DNA from: Rosellinia necatrix
Lineage: Eukaryota; Ascomycota; Sordariomycetes; Xylariales; Xylariaceae
DNA: 64,000 nucleotides
Reading direction: 5' to 3'
Assembly: GCA_021209875.1 (NCBI GenBank)
Contig: JAGYVD010000001.1
Location: forward strand, 4,960,001-5,024,000
This document shows, piece after piece, positions 22,246 through 34,200 of the stretch. How positions within the stretch are numbered: the first letter of the stretch is position 1; the number at the start of each line of letters is the position of its first letter. The position numbers and the translations under genes are program-made. The notes beneath the pieces were generated by a model. It was not told where the DNA came from, made no database searches, and saw only the letters and a list, made by a program, of their open reading frames with translations.

Positions 22246-22626
22246 CTATTCAGTGCCACATACTCCATGCTTGACAATATCATGCAACCCCTTGTGGCAA
22301 TTAATCTTATCGTGATCTAGATCGCAAAAGGCAATGATCTCGCCATTGGCGTTAAGAAGGCTGGCTGGTTCCGTCCCCCCATTGCAGGCCCCAAACTTAT
22401 ACGTGACACCTTGGACGATGAAGGACTTATCGCACGGTGAATCCACGATATTGGTGTCAAGGACTGTCATCCCAGGGCAGGCGTTTTCTCCCTCGGTCCA
22501 GACGACCCAATGATTGGCCTGGTCGCTTTCCTGGAGCTGCTGGCCGTAACCAAGGCTGACAGCGTTGGCAAGGCCGCCGACGCAGGCGATGCTCAGCAAA
22601 ATGAGAGATCCCGTCTTGGAGTACAT
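22246..22626 (-). CDS. Small secreted cysteine-rich protein (candidate effector)
   Basis: A single-exon gene for 126 residues. The first 22 residues are a clear signal peptide: short polar start, hydrophobic core LILLSIACVGG and a cleavage site after LANA. The mature part of about 104 residues has six cysteines, enough for three disulfides, spread through NACPG, SPCDK, GACNG, AFCDL, NCHKG and GVCGT. There is no membrane helix or recognised domain. It resembles the small secreted proteins used by plant- or insect-associated fungi as effectors, but that role is inferred from size, secretion and cysteine content alone. The gene is isolated in a gene-poor, AT-rich stretch. A TATA element lies about 150 bases upstream. 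Confidence 0.75.
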   Translation of the reverse strand: MYSKTGSLILLSIACVGGLANAVSLGYGQQLQESDQANHWVVWTEGENACPGMTVLDTNIVDSPCDKSFIVQGVTYKFGACNGGTEPASLLNANGEIIAFCDLDHDKINCHKGLHDIVKHGVCGTE

Positions 22627-22777
22627 GATGCGTGGTGTAGTGTGTGGTAGGGTATGCGGTATGTCGCGCGGAGTAGTTGTGTTGAGGGAGTAAGTGGGCC
22701 GAAAGATGTGCTTTGGTGGTTGTGATGGTGCTGGGGATCTGAAAGTGAGATGATCAAACCTAGATATTGACGACCCT

Positions 22778-22788
22778 TATATAAATAT
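22778..22788 (-). promoter_or_regulatory. TATA element of the secreted-protein gene
   Basis: A TATTTATATAAG-type sequence on the minus strand lies about 150-160 bases upstream of the start at 22626. It is the best TATA candidate in the upstream region. Confidence 0.45.
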
Positions 22789-23648
22789 TCGGGTAGGGAC
22801 ATGTATTTCAGGATGCCCCCACCGGATGGCGGTGGTCTACACGCGCAACAGTTATTGTTGACACGACTATCTTCGCTCATGGGGGCTTATGCAGGACGTT
22901 TTGTAGGTGTCCTGAAAACTAATGGGTTCATTGGTGTCACACGGCCACGACTCCTATAAACCTGTCGGCTGTATACACGTTAAAAGACCAAGGCTAAGAT
23001 CCATCCGCACGAAGCCTGTTATAAGGAATGGATCACATAGAGAACCACTATATGCAAGATCTACTAACGGTGCAAGAGATACTAGAATGTATGGCTCGTA
23101 CGTAGCCTAAGAAATTGCGGGCACAAATAGGACAGTCCGGCACCGGCTAGAGAGGAAGAAAGCCATAGACCTTGAGAGATCAAAGGGAATTATTGGCTGG
23201 ATTGGTACTACTACAAGCCCTAGAATTAATCCCTATCGCAATTTTGTTGTAGTCCGCTCGGGGTTCAGTTACTGAATTTGGGCTTCCTTCACATGTTATT
23301 CACATACCATGAATAATACTATGTTTATGGGGGCTGGGATTGATTTGGGCCTGTATTGGCCCCAAGGGTCTTCGTCCCTTTGCACAAGCCCAACCAATAT
23401 TGCTCTGGGAGTTTAATGACACAGAGACGTTGTAATCGTGATCAGCAGGATTAATTAAATTTCCTAGATAAGGCATGGAGAAATAACAGCCAACTAAGTC
23501 TTCATAGTACTATCAGCCTCCAACATGTCCTACGATAGTAACAGTGGCGGCCAGTGCCATAACATGCGATGGGGCGGAATGGTGTTCCATCGATAACACT
23601 TCAGAGCAGGGATAATCCATAATATGTCATGTAGGTCTATACGATCAA

Positions 23649-23898
23649 TGTTACGTCCGCACAACGTTGCTCAGGCATGGCAACTTGTCAGGTGGATGGA
23701 TCACATGGCGAGGTACCAGCTACCCTAGGGGGTAGCTCTAGAGGCATCTCTGTGTATATAAGGACTGAAGGCCTCCCACCTAGATGGTAGGCTCAGGAAT
23801 CAATGATATTGAGCCCTGCCCCTATACTAAGCTATCCACCTGCGACTTAGCTGCTACCTCACAGTGACTAGACCTCACTCTGGATGGCATTCTTAACA
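23649..23898 (+). mobile_element. Candidate solo LTR
   Basis: The 250-base segment begins TGTTACGTCC and ends TTCTTAACA, giving short inverted TGTTA/TAACA ends typical of LTRs. It contains a TATATAAGG promoter-like box near 23754 followed by a possible R/U5 portion. No second copy, primer-binding site or reverse transcriptase frame is present in the window, and the flanking five bases (ATCAA and TCACA) are not a perfect duplication. The call is tentative. Confidence 0.25.
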
Positions 23899-25075
23899 TC
23901 ACACAACTGGCCACTATCGGTAATTAAAGGCACGCAGGCCCCAAGCGAGTTTTCATAGATGATAATGATGTGCGTACTGCTAGAGAGAGGTTACAGGGGT
24001 AAGATAACATTTTACCAGTAGTAGCCGAATTAATACATGATTGCCTATTATTAGAATTCTCTCGTACCTCCGAGGAATGCGGGATTGATATGCGAACATC
24101 ACCATCAATGTCGTGGAAATGGCACAATATATCTAAGCGTTGGGTAAAATATATGAACTTAACTGAACCAAGAGCTCGAGCGCAAGCTGTCGCAATGAAG
24201 AAGTCAGCGCATTCCCGTGGTTTGACAGTAATGCGGCGCTACGGACTCTATATCTGACCCGGATTTGATACCTTGTCTCCCGGAGGAAACGGCCACAGGA
24301 GTTGGAAGGGGAGCTTGCTCATCACGCCACACCCATCCGGAGCCAGCCTTTATGGGGCGCCGTGACATTATGGTAGGACTCGAGTGTGGGATGCCCTTTT
24401 CATCACGCGTATTCGGCCTGTAAGGGTGCCGCAGCCTTGCATCACATTTATGGTGCGATAACAACAGTTGCCCAGCCGGCTGCGAACATGGTGTCCAGAC
24501 GAAACGTCGAGGAGCGTCTCAAATACATAGTAGAGAATTATAGGTATATGGGATCCACGAGTATCAGGATGACGATACTCCCGCCTTCAGTCCCGAATAG
24601 GGGTTGAATGCTGTATGATAAAACAGCGTCGAGGCCTAATATAGGCACACACCTAGATGAACACTAGCACATCTTTATAAACAGTTTTCGGAATATAGCC
24701 ATCCTGCTAGTTCTGGGCGTAAATGCTCAGGGGCCAGTATATGACTTCTAGAGTTATGACGCACGGGGATGCTGCGAAGGAATATGGTTTCTGTTCATCA
24801 CAAGCTATTCGCCAGCGCTGACCCCAACCCGAAGCCCGCGGTGTAGCTTGGGATTGTATTATCGCAACTGCCAGTGATCAGGTTGAGTTGTAATGATAAT
24901 CTGCGATCGGGCAGGTGGATAATCCATATAGCTTGCCTTCTTTCTCGGCAATGCTGCACATGACCAACTTTATTAAGCTTAGTATTGTAGAGGAGGCCGA
25001 GTTGACTCGGCGCTTGCCCTAGACTACCACATGGGGCAGGAAGAGTATAGATGCTGAGATATTTTATTGCAACGT

Positions 25076-25096
25076 GAGAGAGAGAGAGAGAGAGAC
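25076..25096. repeat. (GA)n microsatellite
   Basis: About ten GA units, perfect, in non-coding DNA about 330 bases before the lipase gene. Confidence 0.85.
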
Positions 25097-25424
25097 AGGC
25101 ATCGACCCACTCTGGTCAGGTTAATGCACACTAGGTAGGTAGGCTTTAACCAGGTACGTACTGATAAATGCATAAATTCTACTAGTAGTATACTTAAGTA
25201 TTTGACATTCCATTCGCGGTGGATGACGTCATGGACACATTTCCCGTAACCCTTTAAACTTCTAGCCCTTCGGAGCTGTCGAGCTCGAATGTTTTTGTTT
25301 ATCCACCGTGGCCCAATGCCCAACTGCGCGTGAATTCAGACGATGATACGCTGCAGGATACCATAACCGTGCCTGTAAGCCAATTCGCCGGGACAATGAG
25401 TGCTTGACAAGACGTGGACAGACG

Positions 25425-28004
25425 ATGAGGATTTTCCAGGGATTTCATTTAGACCGTGCATGGCACCGACCGCTGCTGATCTCTGGCCGAGGGGCGACGG
25501 GCGGCCGCAGCCGGTTGGCCAACCACCCGGTCGTTGCGCGTGGCCAGTCTCCGAGAGGTTTCTTTAGCTCTATTCGGAAGCGCGAGCAGGGCGGTAGCGG
25601 CAGTAGTAGCGGAAGCAGAAGCAGAAGCGGTATAGGTTCCTCCGTGACGCCCGCATTCCTCGGCCTCGGCGGCTTGCTCATATACACCCTCTACCCAGAC
25701 GACGAACTCCGCCGCGCCAGGCACGAGCGGGAGGCAGAGCGCCATCTGCGCGACAACGAAGCCTCAGCGCGAGATGACGACAAGACGCCTGGGGACGACG
25801 CAACGGCCTGGTTTGCCTTTACCAAGCGCTTCGAGGACCTATCCAACACAGCCGACATCGAATGGTCCTCGTGGCCGGACAAGATCGTCGGCTTCATATT
25901 GCCGGAGTGGTCTAGGGCAATCCCCCGGCAAATCAGGAAGCTCCAAAGGGAACTATCCACGTCCAATGGGTCGCTGGCCGATGAGATATGGAAAGACGCG
26001 CACGATCCCTTTGTGCACCCGGAAATCCAATACTCGGCCGCCGTCCGCATATCAGATGATCTATGCGAAGAGGAGAAGGTCTTTCTTTCCCGCAGAAAGA
26101 AAATTGTAGTCGCAGCTCTGGCCCGTTTCCTGGACTTGGATGAGAAGGATATCAATCCCGCAGATGTCCCGACCATCGCCATGTGCGGCTCCGGTGGCGG
26201 GCTACGCGCGCTAGTCGCAGGCACAGGCTCGCTGCTAGCAGCTCAGGAAGATGGACTATTCGATTGTGTCACGTATACGTCCGGGGTCAGCGGCTCCTGC
26301 TGGCTACAGTCCCTCTACCACTCCTCGATTACAGAGCGCCGCTTAGACCGTATGGTGGATCATCTGAAGGCCAGGCTAGGTGTCCACATTGCATTCCCCC
26401 CTGCTGCTTTTGCCTCCGTCACATCGTCTCCCACGGATAAGCTACTACTCAGTGGCCTGGTTGAAAAGCTAAGGGGCGATCCCAACGCTGATTTTGGATT
26501 GGTCGACATTTACGGCATTTTATTGGCCGCGAGGCTACTAGTGCCTAAGGGTGAACTTGACGTTAACGACAAAGATTTCAAACTTTCTAATCAACGAGAG
26601 TACATTAAATATGGACAGAACCCATTACCTATATATACGGCCGTCAGACATGAGATCCCGGAGCCAGATGAACCCTCCGCGAGTTTGACGGGTTCGGTAT
26701 CGGAGAAAGAAAAAGATATCGCGAAACAAGAGGGATGGTTTCAATGGTTTGAGTTGACGCCATATGAGTTTTTCTGTGAGGAATTTAGCGCAGGCATCCC
26801 GACATGGGCGATGGGACGGCGATTTAACAACGGCAGAGATGTGCCGTCTGAGCGTGGCGTCCACCTCCCTGAGTTACGAATGCCCATTTTATTGGGACTC
26901 TTCGGGTCCGCCTTCTGCGCTACTCTAAGTCATTATTATCGTGAGGTTCGGCCCCTTGTAAAAAGCCTGACAGGTTTCGGGACACTCGACGAGATGATCT
27001 ATGGGTATAGCGATGATCTCGAGAAAGTACACCCAAGTAAGTGATGGTAATGCTATTTCTTATCACTTTTGACCTGTTGACTAATTGTTCTCCTGAAAGT
27101 TGATCCGGCTTTGATACCCAATTTTGCCTATGCGATAGACCCTAAAAAGCTACGATTCACCACGCCTACCAACATACACCAAAAGGAATATATACAACTC
27201 ATGGATGCTGGCATGTCCAACAACCTGCCCATTTACCCCTTATTACGGCCTGGCCGTGATATTGACATCATTGTAGCCTTCGACGCCTCTGCAGACACCA
27301 AAACCGACAACTGGCTCGCCGTAGCAGACGGCTACGCTCGCCAACGCGGAATTAAGGGCTGGCCGATCGGCATCGGCTGGCCTAAGGCTACGGACTCCGT
27401 CGAGAAAATCGAGGAGCAGCTCGATGAGGCCCAAGCCGAGACGTCTGCCGACGCAGACGCCAAGCTAGCCCGTGCCCAGCAAGAACAAGCGGCGCAGAGC
27501 ACCACCTCGTCTAAGCTGGGGGACAAGAGAGAAAATGACAACGCGCGGCACGAGCAGTCGCACCCTGAGGTCTCGGACCTCGGATACTGCACAGTATGGG
27601 TAGGCACGACGGAGGAGCGCTCCTCCTCGCCGCCGCCGCCCTCCAAGGCCGTCACGGCCGACACGGCGTGGAAGTTGATGGAGCCTAACGCCGGTCTCGC
27701 CGTCGTCTACTTACCGTTCCTCGCGAACCCAGACAAAGTCCAGGGTGTAGATCCCGCGTGCAGCGACTATATGAGCACCTGGAACTTTGTCTACACCCCA
27801 GACCAGGTCGACCACGTCGTCGCCCTCGCCCGCGCCAACTACGCTGAGGGCCGCGACCAGATCCGCCGCACCGTTCGCGCTGTCTACGAGCGCAAGAAGT
27901 CCCGGCGTGAGCAGGCCGAGGCCTCGGCCAGGGACGAGAGGCGCCGCAGGCTGCTGCGGCGCGGCGCCGTCGGGAAGCTGGGCGAGGGGGACCATTTTAG
28001 TTAG
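25425..28004 (+). CDS. Patatin/cPLA2-type phospholipase, probably mitochondrial
   Basis: A cytosolic-PLA2-like (PLA2c/lysophospholipase fold) acyl hydrolase of 838 residues in two exons, 25425-27036 and 27100-28004. The oxyanion loop reads CGSGGGLRAL (253-262). The nucleophile elbow is TSGVSGSCW with Ser289, and the catalytic dyad aspartate is Asp573 in LMDAGMSNNLP. These are the three signatures expected of cPLA2. The N-terminus has many Arg and few acidic residues in the first 75 positions, then a hydrophobic segment (TPAFLGLGGLLIYTLYP), resembling a mitochondrial presequence followed by a membrane stop. This suggests inner-membrane or intermembrane-space placement. No C2 domain is present. 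A charged insertion with Ala/Glu/Gln repeats occurs near 645-700 and a basic coil ends the protein. The ATG at 25425 is the first in frame. It converges with mL44. Confidence 0.88.
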
Positions 28005-28969
28005 GCAGGTGGTTTTGTTGAGGGCTGAGACCTCGCCAAGATGGTGTAAAAATAGGGGTATGTATGCATATATACACGCACACACACGTATATACATATT
28101 TTCTACGACAAGGTATTCCTCGGGCAATGCTAGAAAGGACAAGTTCAGATATCCCCAAGACTCTCCTAGTAGAATATCAAAACGTCTCGCAAGGTATACG
28201 TGCCTACCTAAGCTAGGCGGTTGTTTGTGGTAGCCCTCAATACGGGGGATAAGCATTTCTTCTACGATATCTTATTTGATAGTGAGCGGTACACCTACTT
28301 CATTCAGGCCGCAATGTGCTTGCCCGGTTAAATGTCCAGAATACGGCTGGGTATAAATAATTGCTATTGCAGTCCGGTGAAGTAGGGCAGCATTAGGCTC
28401 GCCATCTCGATCACGATACCACAACACATTTACGAGTGGGGAGAGCTCCTATTTTCCGAGAGCGATGTCCACTCCAAGTCATTTCCCCCCTACTATCCGA
28501 TACATATTCCATAATTCGTCCCTGAACCTCGAGTACCCATTTACTCTACACGTTTCCAAACCAGGGAGACAGAGACCAGTCTCTTCTTATATATATATAT
28601 ATATATACATTTTATTAAGGAGGTAGGTTGTATGAGCCTATTCTGGACGTGTCGTCGCGAGAAAGGACAGGGTGCTTATTGTATCTGTTTCTACAGGTAG
28701 CTTGGCCTTCCCCCTCCTCCTTTTTATTTGCTTGTTCGTTTCCAATATGATACATGGATCTATCAGATGGCCAATACAACGACCGACGCCGGACCACCGT
28801 GCCGCAAAGTCGAGATGTAATCCCTATATTGATTGCCTCTCCCTCCCCCCATTCGGCCTCTCGCTCGTTTTGGGTTCCCAGTCGTACATGTCTCATAGAA
28901 TGGTGTTATTTTCTACATTTCTCGTACAAGTGCGCTATCGCTTCCCCCTCCGGCTCGTGCCGACGGCAT
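28005..28969. other. Convergent 3' region with AT and CA repeats
   Basis: Nearly 1 kb between the 3' ends of the lipase and mL44 genes. It contains CA/TA alternations at 28071-28100 and a (TA)n run at 28590-28608. No gene is supported. Confidence 0.6.
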
Positions 28970-30220
28970 CTACGATATTATCTCGCCCATGTCGATGTAA
29001 GGTGGTTTCCAGCGTACGGTGTTGTCAACCAAGGTATCACTCGGCACGGCGGTCTCACCTGGGCTGTATAGGTACCATGACTTGAGTGTGTTGATGCAGG
29101 CGGCGACCTTCGCCGTGTCCAGGCAGGAACCGGCGGCCTCGCCAAGTTTATCACGGCCGCTATAGATACCGACCACGTAGACGGGGGTTCTGCTCAGACG
29201 ACCTGTCTCGCTCAGTAGTCGCGCAACGGGGGGTTCGAAGTCTTCGCGCGCGCACAGGCGCGTTAATTCCAGTTGTGGCATCTTAAAATTGAACAAGTAC
29301 TCCAGGTCTAACTGCCTGGACAGTACATGTGACTTGATAAATATTTTGGCGGTGTCCCTGCCGCAGTGTAGGTATACGGCGCCGACGACGGCGCGAACAA
29401 AGTTGGCTCTCGCGTTCTGCTCCACACCGTCCCGTATCTCTTTCTCTTCCTGCGGAGAAAGGGGGGTGTCGCCTTTGGTAGGTTCCGGAACCGTGTTGCC
29501 GAACGGGTCGTCAAATACCACTCTACTGCTCATGCCGCGGCGCCACTTGTACTTGGTCAACTCTTTCGCCTCAGAGCGAACATAGCCCCATTTATGCACC
29601 GCTACCGTTGGGCTCTGGGTAGAGAACTGTAAGTAGCCTGGGTCGACCTCCGCGCCGGGGGCTGCGGCGGATTCCACACCCCAAGCTCGCGCAATCCGAT
29701 GTAATGCGGGCTCGCCAGCATAGCCCTTCATAGCGGCGAACATGATGGCCATGGGCAGGCGCGGGTACTTTGTCACTAGCATTTCGGACGTGTGATACTG
29801 AAGGAGTGTGGCACCGACGAACGCGAGGTTGGCGTTGTTGAACCGCGGCTGGGCGTCCGCAGAGGGGTCTACCAGAGCCCTGGCCAGGGTCTTTATGGGG
29901 AATTTGGAGGAGAGGGCGAGTCGTGCGTGGAGGGCGGCGAGTTTGGCAGACCGTAGGGCCTTGTCTGGATGTGGCGAGGGCAGCGGGGGTCGAGGCACCT
30001 CCTCACGCGAGGTCGCGCTCTCCTCCGCGGGCCGGACGGCCTCTGCCTCGTCGAAGATGGCATCGGCTGTTATGGCGGTGGACTGGCATCGGATCTGGGA
30101 GTGCAATGCCGCCGGGACCGGCTTTGGTGCTCGACATCCCCGGGACGAGGCAGTCGCCGGGCGGGCGGGCGTCGTGGCGAGCCACTGGCGCGATAGCTGG
30201 TCAATTCGTATCCTTTTCAT
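28970..30220 (-). CDS. MRPL3: Mitochondrial large-subunit ribosomal protein mL44
   Basis: mL44 (yeast MrpL3) is a structural protein of the mitochondrial 54S ribosomal subunit with an inactive RNase III-like fold and a double-stranded RNA-binding region. One uninterrupted exon gives 416 residues from the ATG at 30220; a frame extending six bases upstream has only a TTG. Residues 1-45 form an Arg/Ala/Ser-rich presequence. The RNase III-like part is recognised by FNNANLAFVGATLLQYHTSE and LPMAIMFAAMKGYAG, and by ARANFVRAVVGAVYLHCG. The C-terminal region has KMPQLELTRLCAREDFEPP and RTPVYVVGIYSG, which match the dsRNA-binding end of the family. Full length is present. It is divergent from the probable complex I gene. 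Confidence 0.92.
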   Translation of the reverse strand: MKRIRIDQLSRQWLATTPARPATASSRGCRAPKPVPAALHSQIRCQSTAITADAIFDEAEAVRPAEESATSREEVPRPPLPSPHPDKALRSAKLAALHARLALSSKFPIKTLARALVDPSADAQPRFNNANLAFVGATLLQYHTSEMLVTKYPRLPMAIMFAAMKGYAGEPALHRIARAWGVESAAAPGAEVDPGYLQFSTQSPTVAVHKWGYVRSEAKELTKYKWRRGMSSRVVFDDPFGNTVPEPTKGDTPLSPQEEKEIRDGVEQNARANFVRAVVGAVYLHCGRDTAKIFIKSHVLSRQLDLEYLFNFKMPQLELTRLCAREDFEPPVARLLSETGRLSRTPVYVVGIYSGRDKLGEAAGSCLDTAKVAACINTLKSWYLYSPGETAVPSDTLVDNTVRWKPPYIDMGEIIS

Positions 30221-30735
30221 GTTCAATGCACCAAACCCCTCATCCCAACTCTAAGGATCTGCCGAGAACACGAGGTTGGGCCGCTGGGGATGCTGGGGGA
30301 CGGTATTAGACGTTGTCTCGTGCCGGCCCAGAAAAAGTTTCTGAGACGAGGCCTCGATAGGCTGGCTGGCAAGGCCTTGGGGATAGATAGCGGAGTGCAA
30401 GCTCGCTCGCAGCCAGGCCAGGCCACTTTAGGTCCCATCTTCGCTGAACCGTGCGCCGCCGGGACCCACCCCGGGCTACTCGACCGCCGTCACATAACTA
30501 CCTAGTGTACTAACTACAGTACTATTTAGAACCACAGAATCTAACCAAGCCGTAGAATTGCCGGACTAACTATTGGCCACGCCTCCGTCCAAAGTGGGTC
30601 CGTCTTGGCACTCTCGACGCAAGCTACCTACCTGGGTGGACTACCGTGGCGGCCAGCCATATTGATTTACCTTTTTGCAATTGATAATTGATCCCAATTG
30701 AATCGCAGTGATCCCATTCATCACACCACAGCAAG
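30221..30735. promoter_or_regulatory. Bidirectional promoter, mL44 / complex I-like gene
   Basis: A 515-base region lies between two divergent genes for mitochondrial proteins. An inverted CCAAT box (ATTGG) occurs at about 30572-30576, and a CTACCTACCTGG motif near 30623. CCAAT is the binding site of the HAP complex, which in fungi regulates respiratory genes; its use here is inference. Confidence 0.4.
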
Positions 30736-31233
30736 ATGGTAAGTGCACCGACCGTACACCGTATACCGAAGCATCGGACATATCACTAACACATGTCAGG
30801 GTGGCGGTCCTCGAGTCCCGTAAGACATCCATCGCATTTGCCTACCCGACCGCGATTTTCCATCTGCACGCACGAACGATCGCCTAACATCACGATAGGT
30901 ATCCCAAACACGTCTGGTCGCCGGCCGGCGGCTGGTACACGCAACCCGCCAACTGGAAGGCGAACACCGCCGTCTGCATGGGAGTGATCGTCGGCATCAC
31001 CGCCCTGGTATGGAACCTGAGCGCCGAGCGAGAATACAGACACAAGATGCCCGAGCCGGGCCGGTTCTTCCCTAGCCGATAGTACGTGACCTGTTCTCCT
31101 TGCCAATACACCTCCCTAGAATCGTCTCCAATATGACCCTTCCCGTCGATCGGTATTAACGGCAGCCCGCAGCTGGAGCAAGCAAATCAAGGAACACGAG
31201 GCGGCACAGAAAGCAGACAAGAACGATTCATGA
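30736..31233 (+). CDS. Small mitochondrial inner-membrane protein, probable complex I accessory subunit
   Basis: Four exons fit: 30736-30738, 30800-30819, 30899-31081 and 31173-31233, giving 88 residues. The first exon is only the ATG, followed directly by GTAAGT. The protein starts MGGGPRVPYPKHVWSPAGGW, has one membrane helix (TAVCMGVIVGITALVWNL) and a charged, conserved C-terminus with KMPEPGRFFPSRYWSKQI. I know this sequence type as a conserved fungal mitochondrial protein placed among the small NADH:ubiquinone oxidoreductase subunits, but I cannot name the exact subunit. All splice phases agree and the junction residues match the conserved pattern. It shares an upstream region with mL44. 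Confidence 0.75.
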
Positions 31234-34200
31234 GCGTAGCCGTCATTGCTGTGTACATACATATCATATTCTCCCCTGCAGGAAATAGAGGATTTCGCAA
31301 GGTCGCAAAACTTTGGACTCGTGGTGCCAGGGGCATGCAGTTTTCAAACCCGATAGGAATTGGGCCCAGGCTCGGGATCTGCCCCCTCACATATGTCGAG
31401 TCGACGGTCTTCAGGGTCAGCCCTTCCAGGAAAGTAGGCAGACGAAGAGTTGGATCATCAATAAACCCATTCTGATGTCAACGAGACTTGGTTGGCATCC
31501 TCCTGGCAAACACCGCGTATGGCGTAATTTTACAAGCCAATCAAGAGATAAACCAAGGATTATGATTATGACATTGCACACGAGAGTTTAATTTCTCTTT
31601 TCATTACGGTAACCTTTTTAGTCGTTGATACTAGGGTAATTGGCCACTATACACCTACTTAGACATGCCAGGCAAAGCTATGCATCGATCTATTGCATCG
31701 AATTACCGTCATCTGATCCGAGCGTGAAATACTGCAATCGCAGTCTCCAAGGTCTTATCTAGTGTATGTAATGTTAAATTAATATGGCGAAGCTTTGGAC
31801 TAGGCCCCCAAAGTCGCTACCGGGGATTTCAGTCTATCGGACAAACTTCCATAGTCGTATCTTAATTCCACTCCCGTTTATTATACGGGCGCCGTTACAT
31901 GTTGCAAAATTAGCCCGCAGGTTTGCTCACAAGCCATGTCGATTCTTTACTATAAGCGTGGACGGCTGCCGCTTTCGCCTCTTTACACGAACACGAGGGG
32001 ACGGGCAATTGGATGAATAATCCCATAGCCTGTGTGTATGATCTCAGGGAAGAGGCCCAGGTGTTTCAATTCGAGAGAGTCCCCTGAAACACACGGTTGA
32101 CCTCTAACGCGACCTCGTTCTCCGCGCCCCTCGCTTAGTAGCACACCTGAGGCAAGTAATCCAAGCCTGTCGGGAAAAGAAAGGGCGTCGGTCCAGAACG
32201 CCCTGGGCTTGGAGATCGTTGACCGGTGCACTTGAACATAGTCACGTCGTACTAAGGTCCGATCCATCGTGAGGGGCCGACGGGTTATAGCATAGAAATG
32301 GCCTGACGCCACCTCGCCGCTAGTTAGTCGGGGACAATGCGAGAGCGCTCTCTTAGGAGGCGTCGGTAGTGACCGAGCCACAGGGTAAAACAGAACAGAC
32401 CGCCCCCAGCGACAATCGTAACGTCCAGATTCGGCCCCAGTTCGGGTTCATTTGCGGCTGAGCTACACAAGGAATGACAGAAACATCGTGGGGTGCAGCA
32501 TCTCGAACCGTCGGCGACGTGCCTGTAGATTAGGGGCTGTCCGGGGCGCATGAGTTCGTAGCGATCTGACCAATCCCGTCGATGGCGGACGGGATGTTTT
32601 ATCGTCAGCCACACCATCGGAGAAATGCAGCCTATAGATATTCAGTAAGCACGGACAAGATTTCCCACCAGGAAATGCCGGCGAGACACCTCTCAGCTCA
32701 GCTCGCGCCTAGTCAGAAGCCGCGGGGGTATAGTTCGTCATCGCGAACGCATGAATTTGGAGTCGGATCTCCGATTCGAAACCGAATTCACGTGGAGCAG
32801 CCCGGAGCTCCGCTTTGGTCATGAACGCACGAGAGGAGGCGTTAGGAATAGACATGCTGACGGACTTGGCCATCTTTTAGACTTCCAGGTCGGCATCCAG
32901 TGTGTTGCATTCCTTGCAGATAGATATATGTATACAAGCCCGATGTCAACCTGCAAGCCATAGGACTATCACATGGAGAGGGGTATACACGTAACTTGGA
33001 GTTGCGACTCGGACACGCCACGTGTTGTCGATAGAAATCGTGCTCCTGCAGCTCACCTTGGAAGAGAACCAATGCAAAACATAGATTGCCGACGATGGTC
33101 CTACCTAGAAACAAGAATATCTTGCGGGAAACCCTGGAGATAGATAGATGAATGGATAGATGAATGGATAGATAGATAGATAGATGGACAGATAGACAGA
33201 TGGATGGATGGATGAATGGATGGATGGGTGGATGGATGCGTCCTTCGTGTTGCAACGGCCGTCGTTTGATCGAAGCTCAGGAGTTTGACACGCTGCTTGG
33301 GCTGGACGGGCTGGCGGGATGCGGGGGCAACGCATGCATGGCCTACATACACTACTTGCTTGATGTAACAATGACAGCACTCGTGAGGGGGTTGTCAAAT
33401 GTAGGACACTTTATAATTCCGCCTCTAGTTACCTATAGTCGAGCCCCGCATAGGTAGTAAATGATGAGCAGCACCGGCTCTTCTTATTTTAGGCGCGGGA
33501 TGGATGTGGGCGCTTAGCCACCAGATCATATATTGACCGAACTGAACATTGTTGACGATGACGGGGAGGGGCGCAGGCGAGGACGTGGCGACTGGGTGGG
33601 TGATGATAATTGCCGCCCAATAAGATAACTATTGATTGCGCGGGTAGATCTCAAGGCTATCTATCGCCTGGGGTGGTTTAGGGAGGGTGTAAGTGAGTAG
33701 TTTAAAACATCATTCTGTCGTCGTCTGCTGCTTGATTTAGTGTTTAGAGGCATTACGCTTCGAGTGCACTACCTACAAGAATGACGCAGCGCTGACAATA
33801 GATAAAATACGAAATACGCCTCCGAGCTAAAACGGCCTATGCAATCTGATAAGAGAATTCCGGATCGCACATGGCAAAACCGGGCAGCAAAGATGACTCC
33901 GGCTACGTACACCTGAAGTGAAACAAAGTAATTTCCCGAATCGCTGGTTTCAGTTGGTCTGATTGGCCCGAGCAGCATTGGACCACATGTGCAATGCATT
34001 GATATACTACATCTGGTATAGACGCTTCTACGCATTGATCAAAACAATACAGTATAATTCGCCTGGCTTTTCGCGGAGGCTGTGAGGCGGCTGACCGGTA
34101 AGCTCAAGTTACATATTACATACGGTATATATGCACATACTTGTACACTCCTTGTAGTGTATATTGGATCCTCCCGGTAGTGGCTCAGCACCAGACCTCT

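Larger units (their letters stand above)
22789..25424. other. Gene-poor region with possible LTR remnant
   Basis: About 2.6 kb without a supported gene. It includes a candidate solo LTR at 23649-23898, a (GA)n run at 25076-25096 and TAGGTA motifs near 25135. Translations on both strands are broken and unrecognisable. Confidence 0.45.

Noticed and set aside
30221..30226. Two-codon upstream extension of mL44
   Set aside because: It begins with TTG; the ATG at 30220 is the plausible start.
32324..32617. 97-codon minus-strand frame with a hydrophobic stretch
   Set aside because: No start context, signal peptide or family resemblance, and it lies in a long gene-free region.
33101..33398. Open frames with Ile-His-Pro and Leu-Ser-Ile-Tyr runs
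   Set aside because: They are translations of the GATA/GATG repeat.
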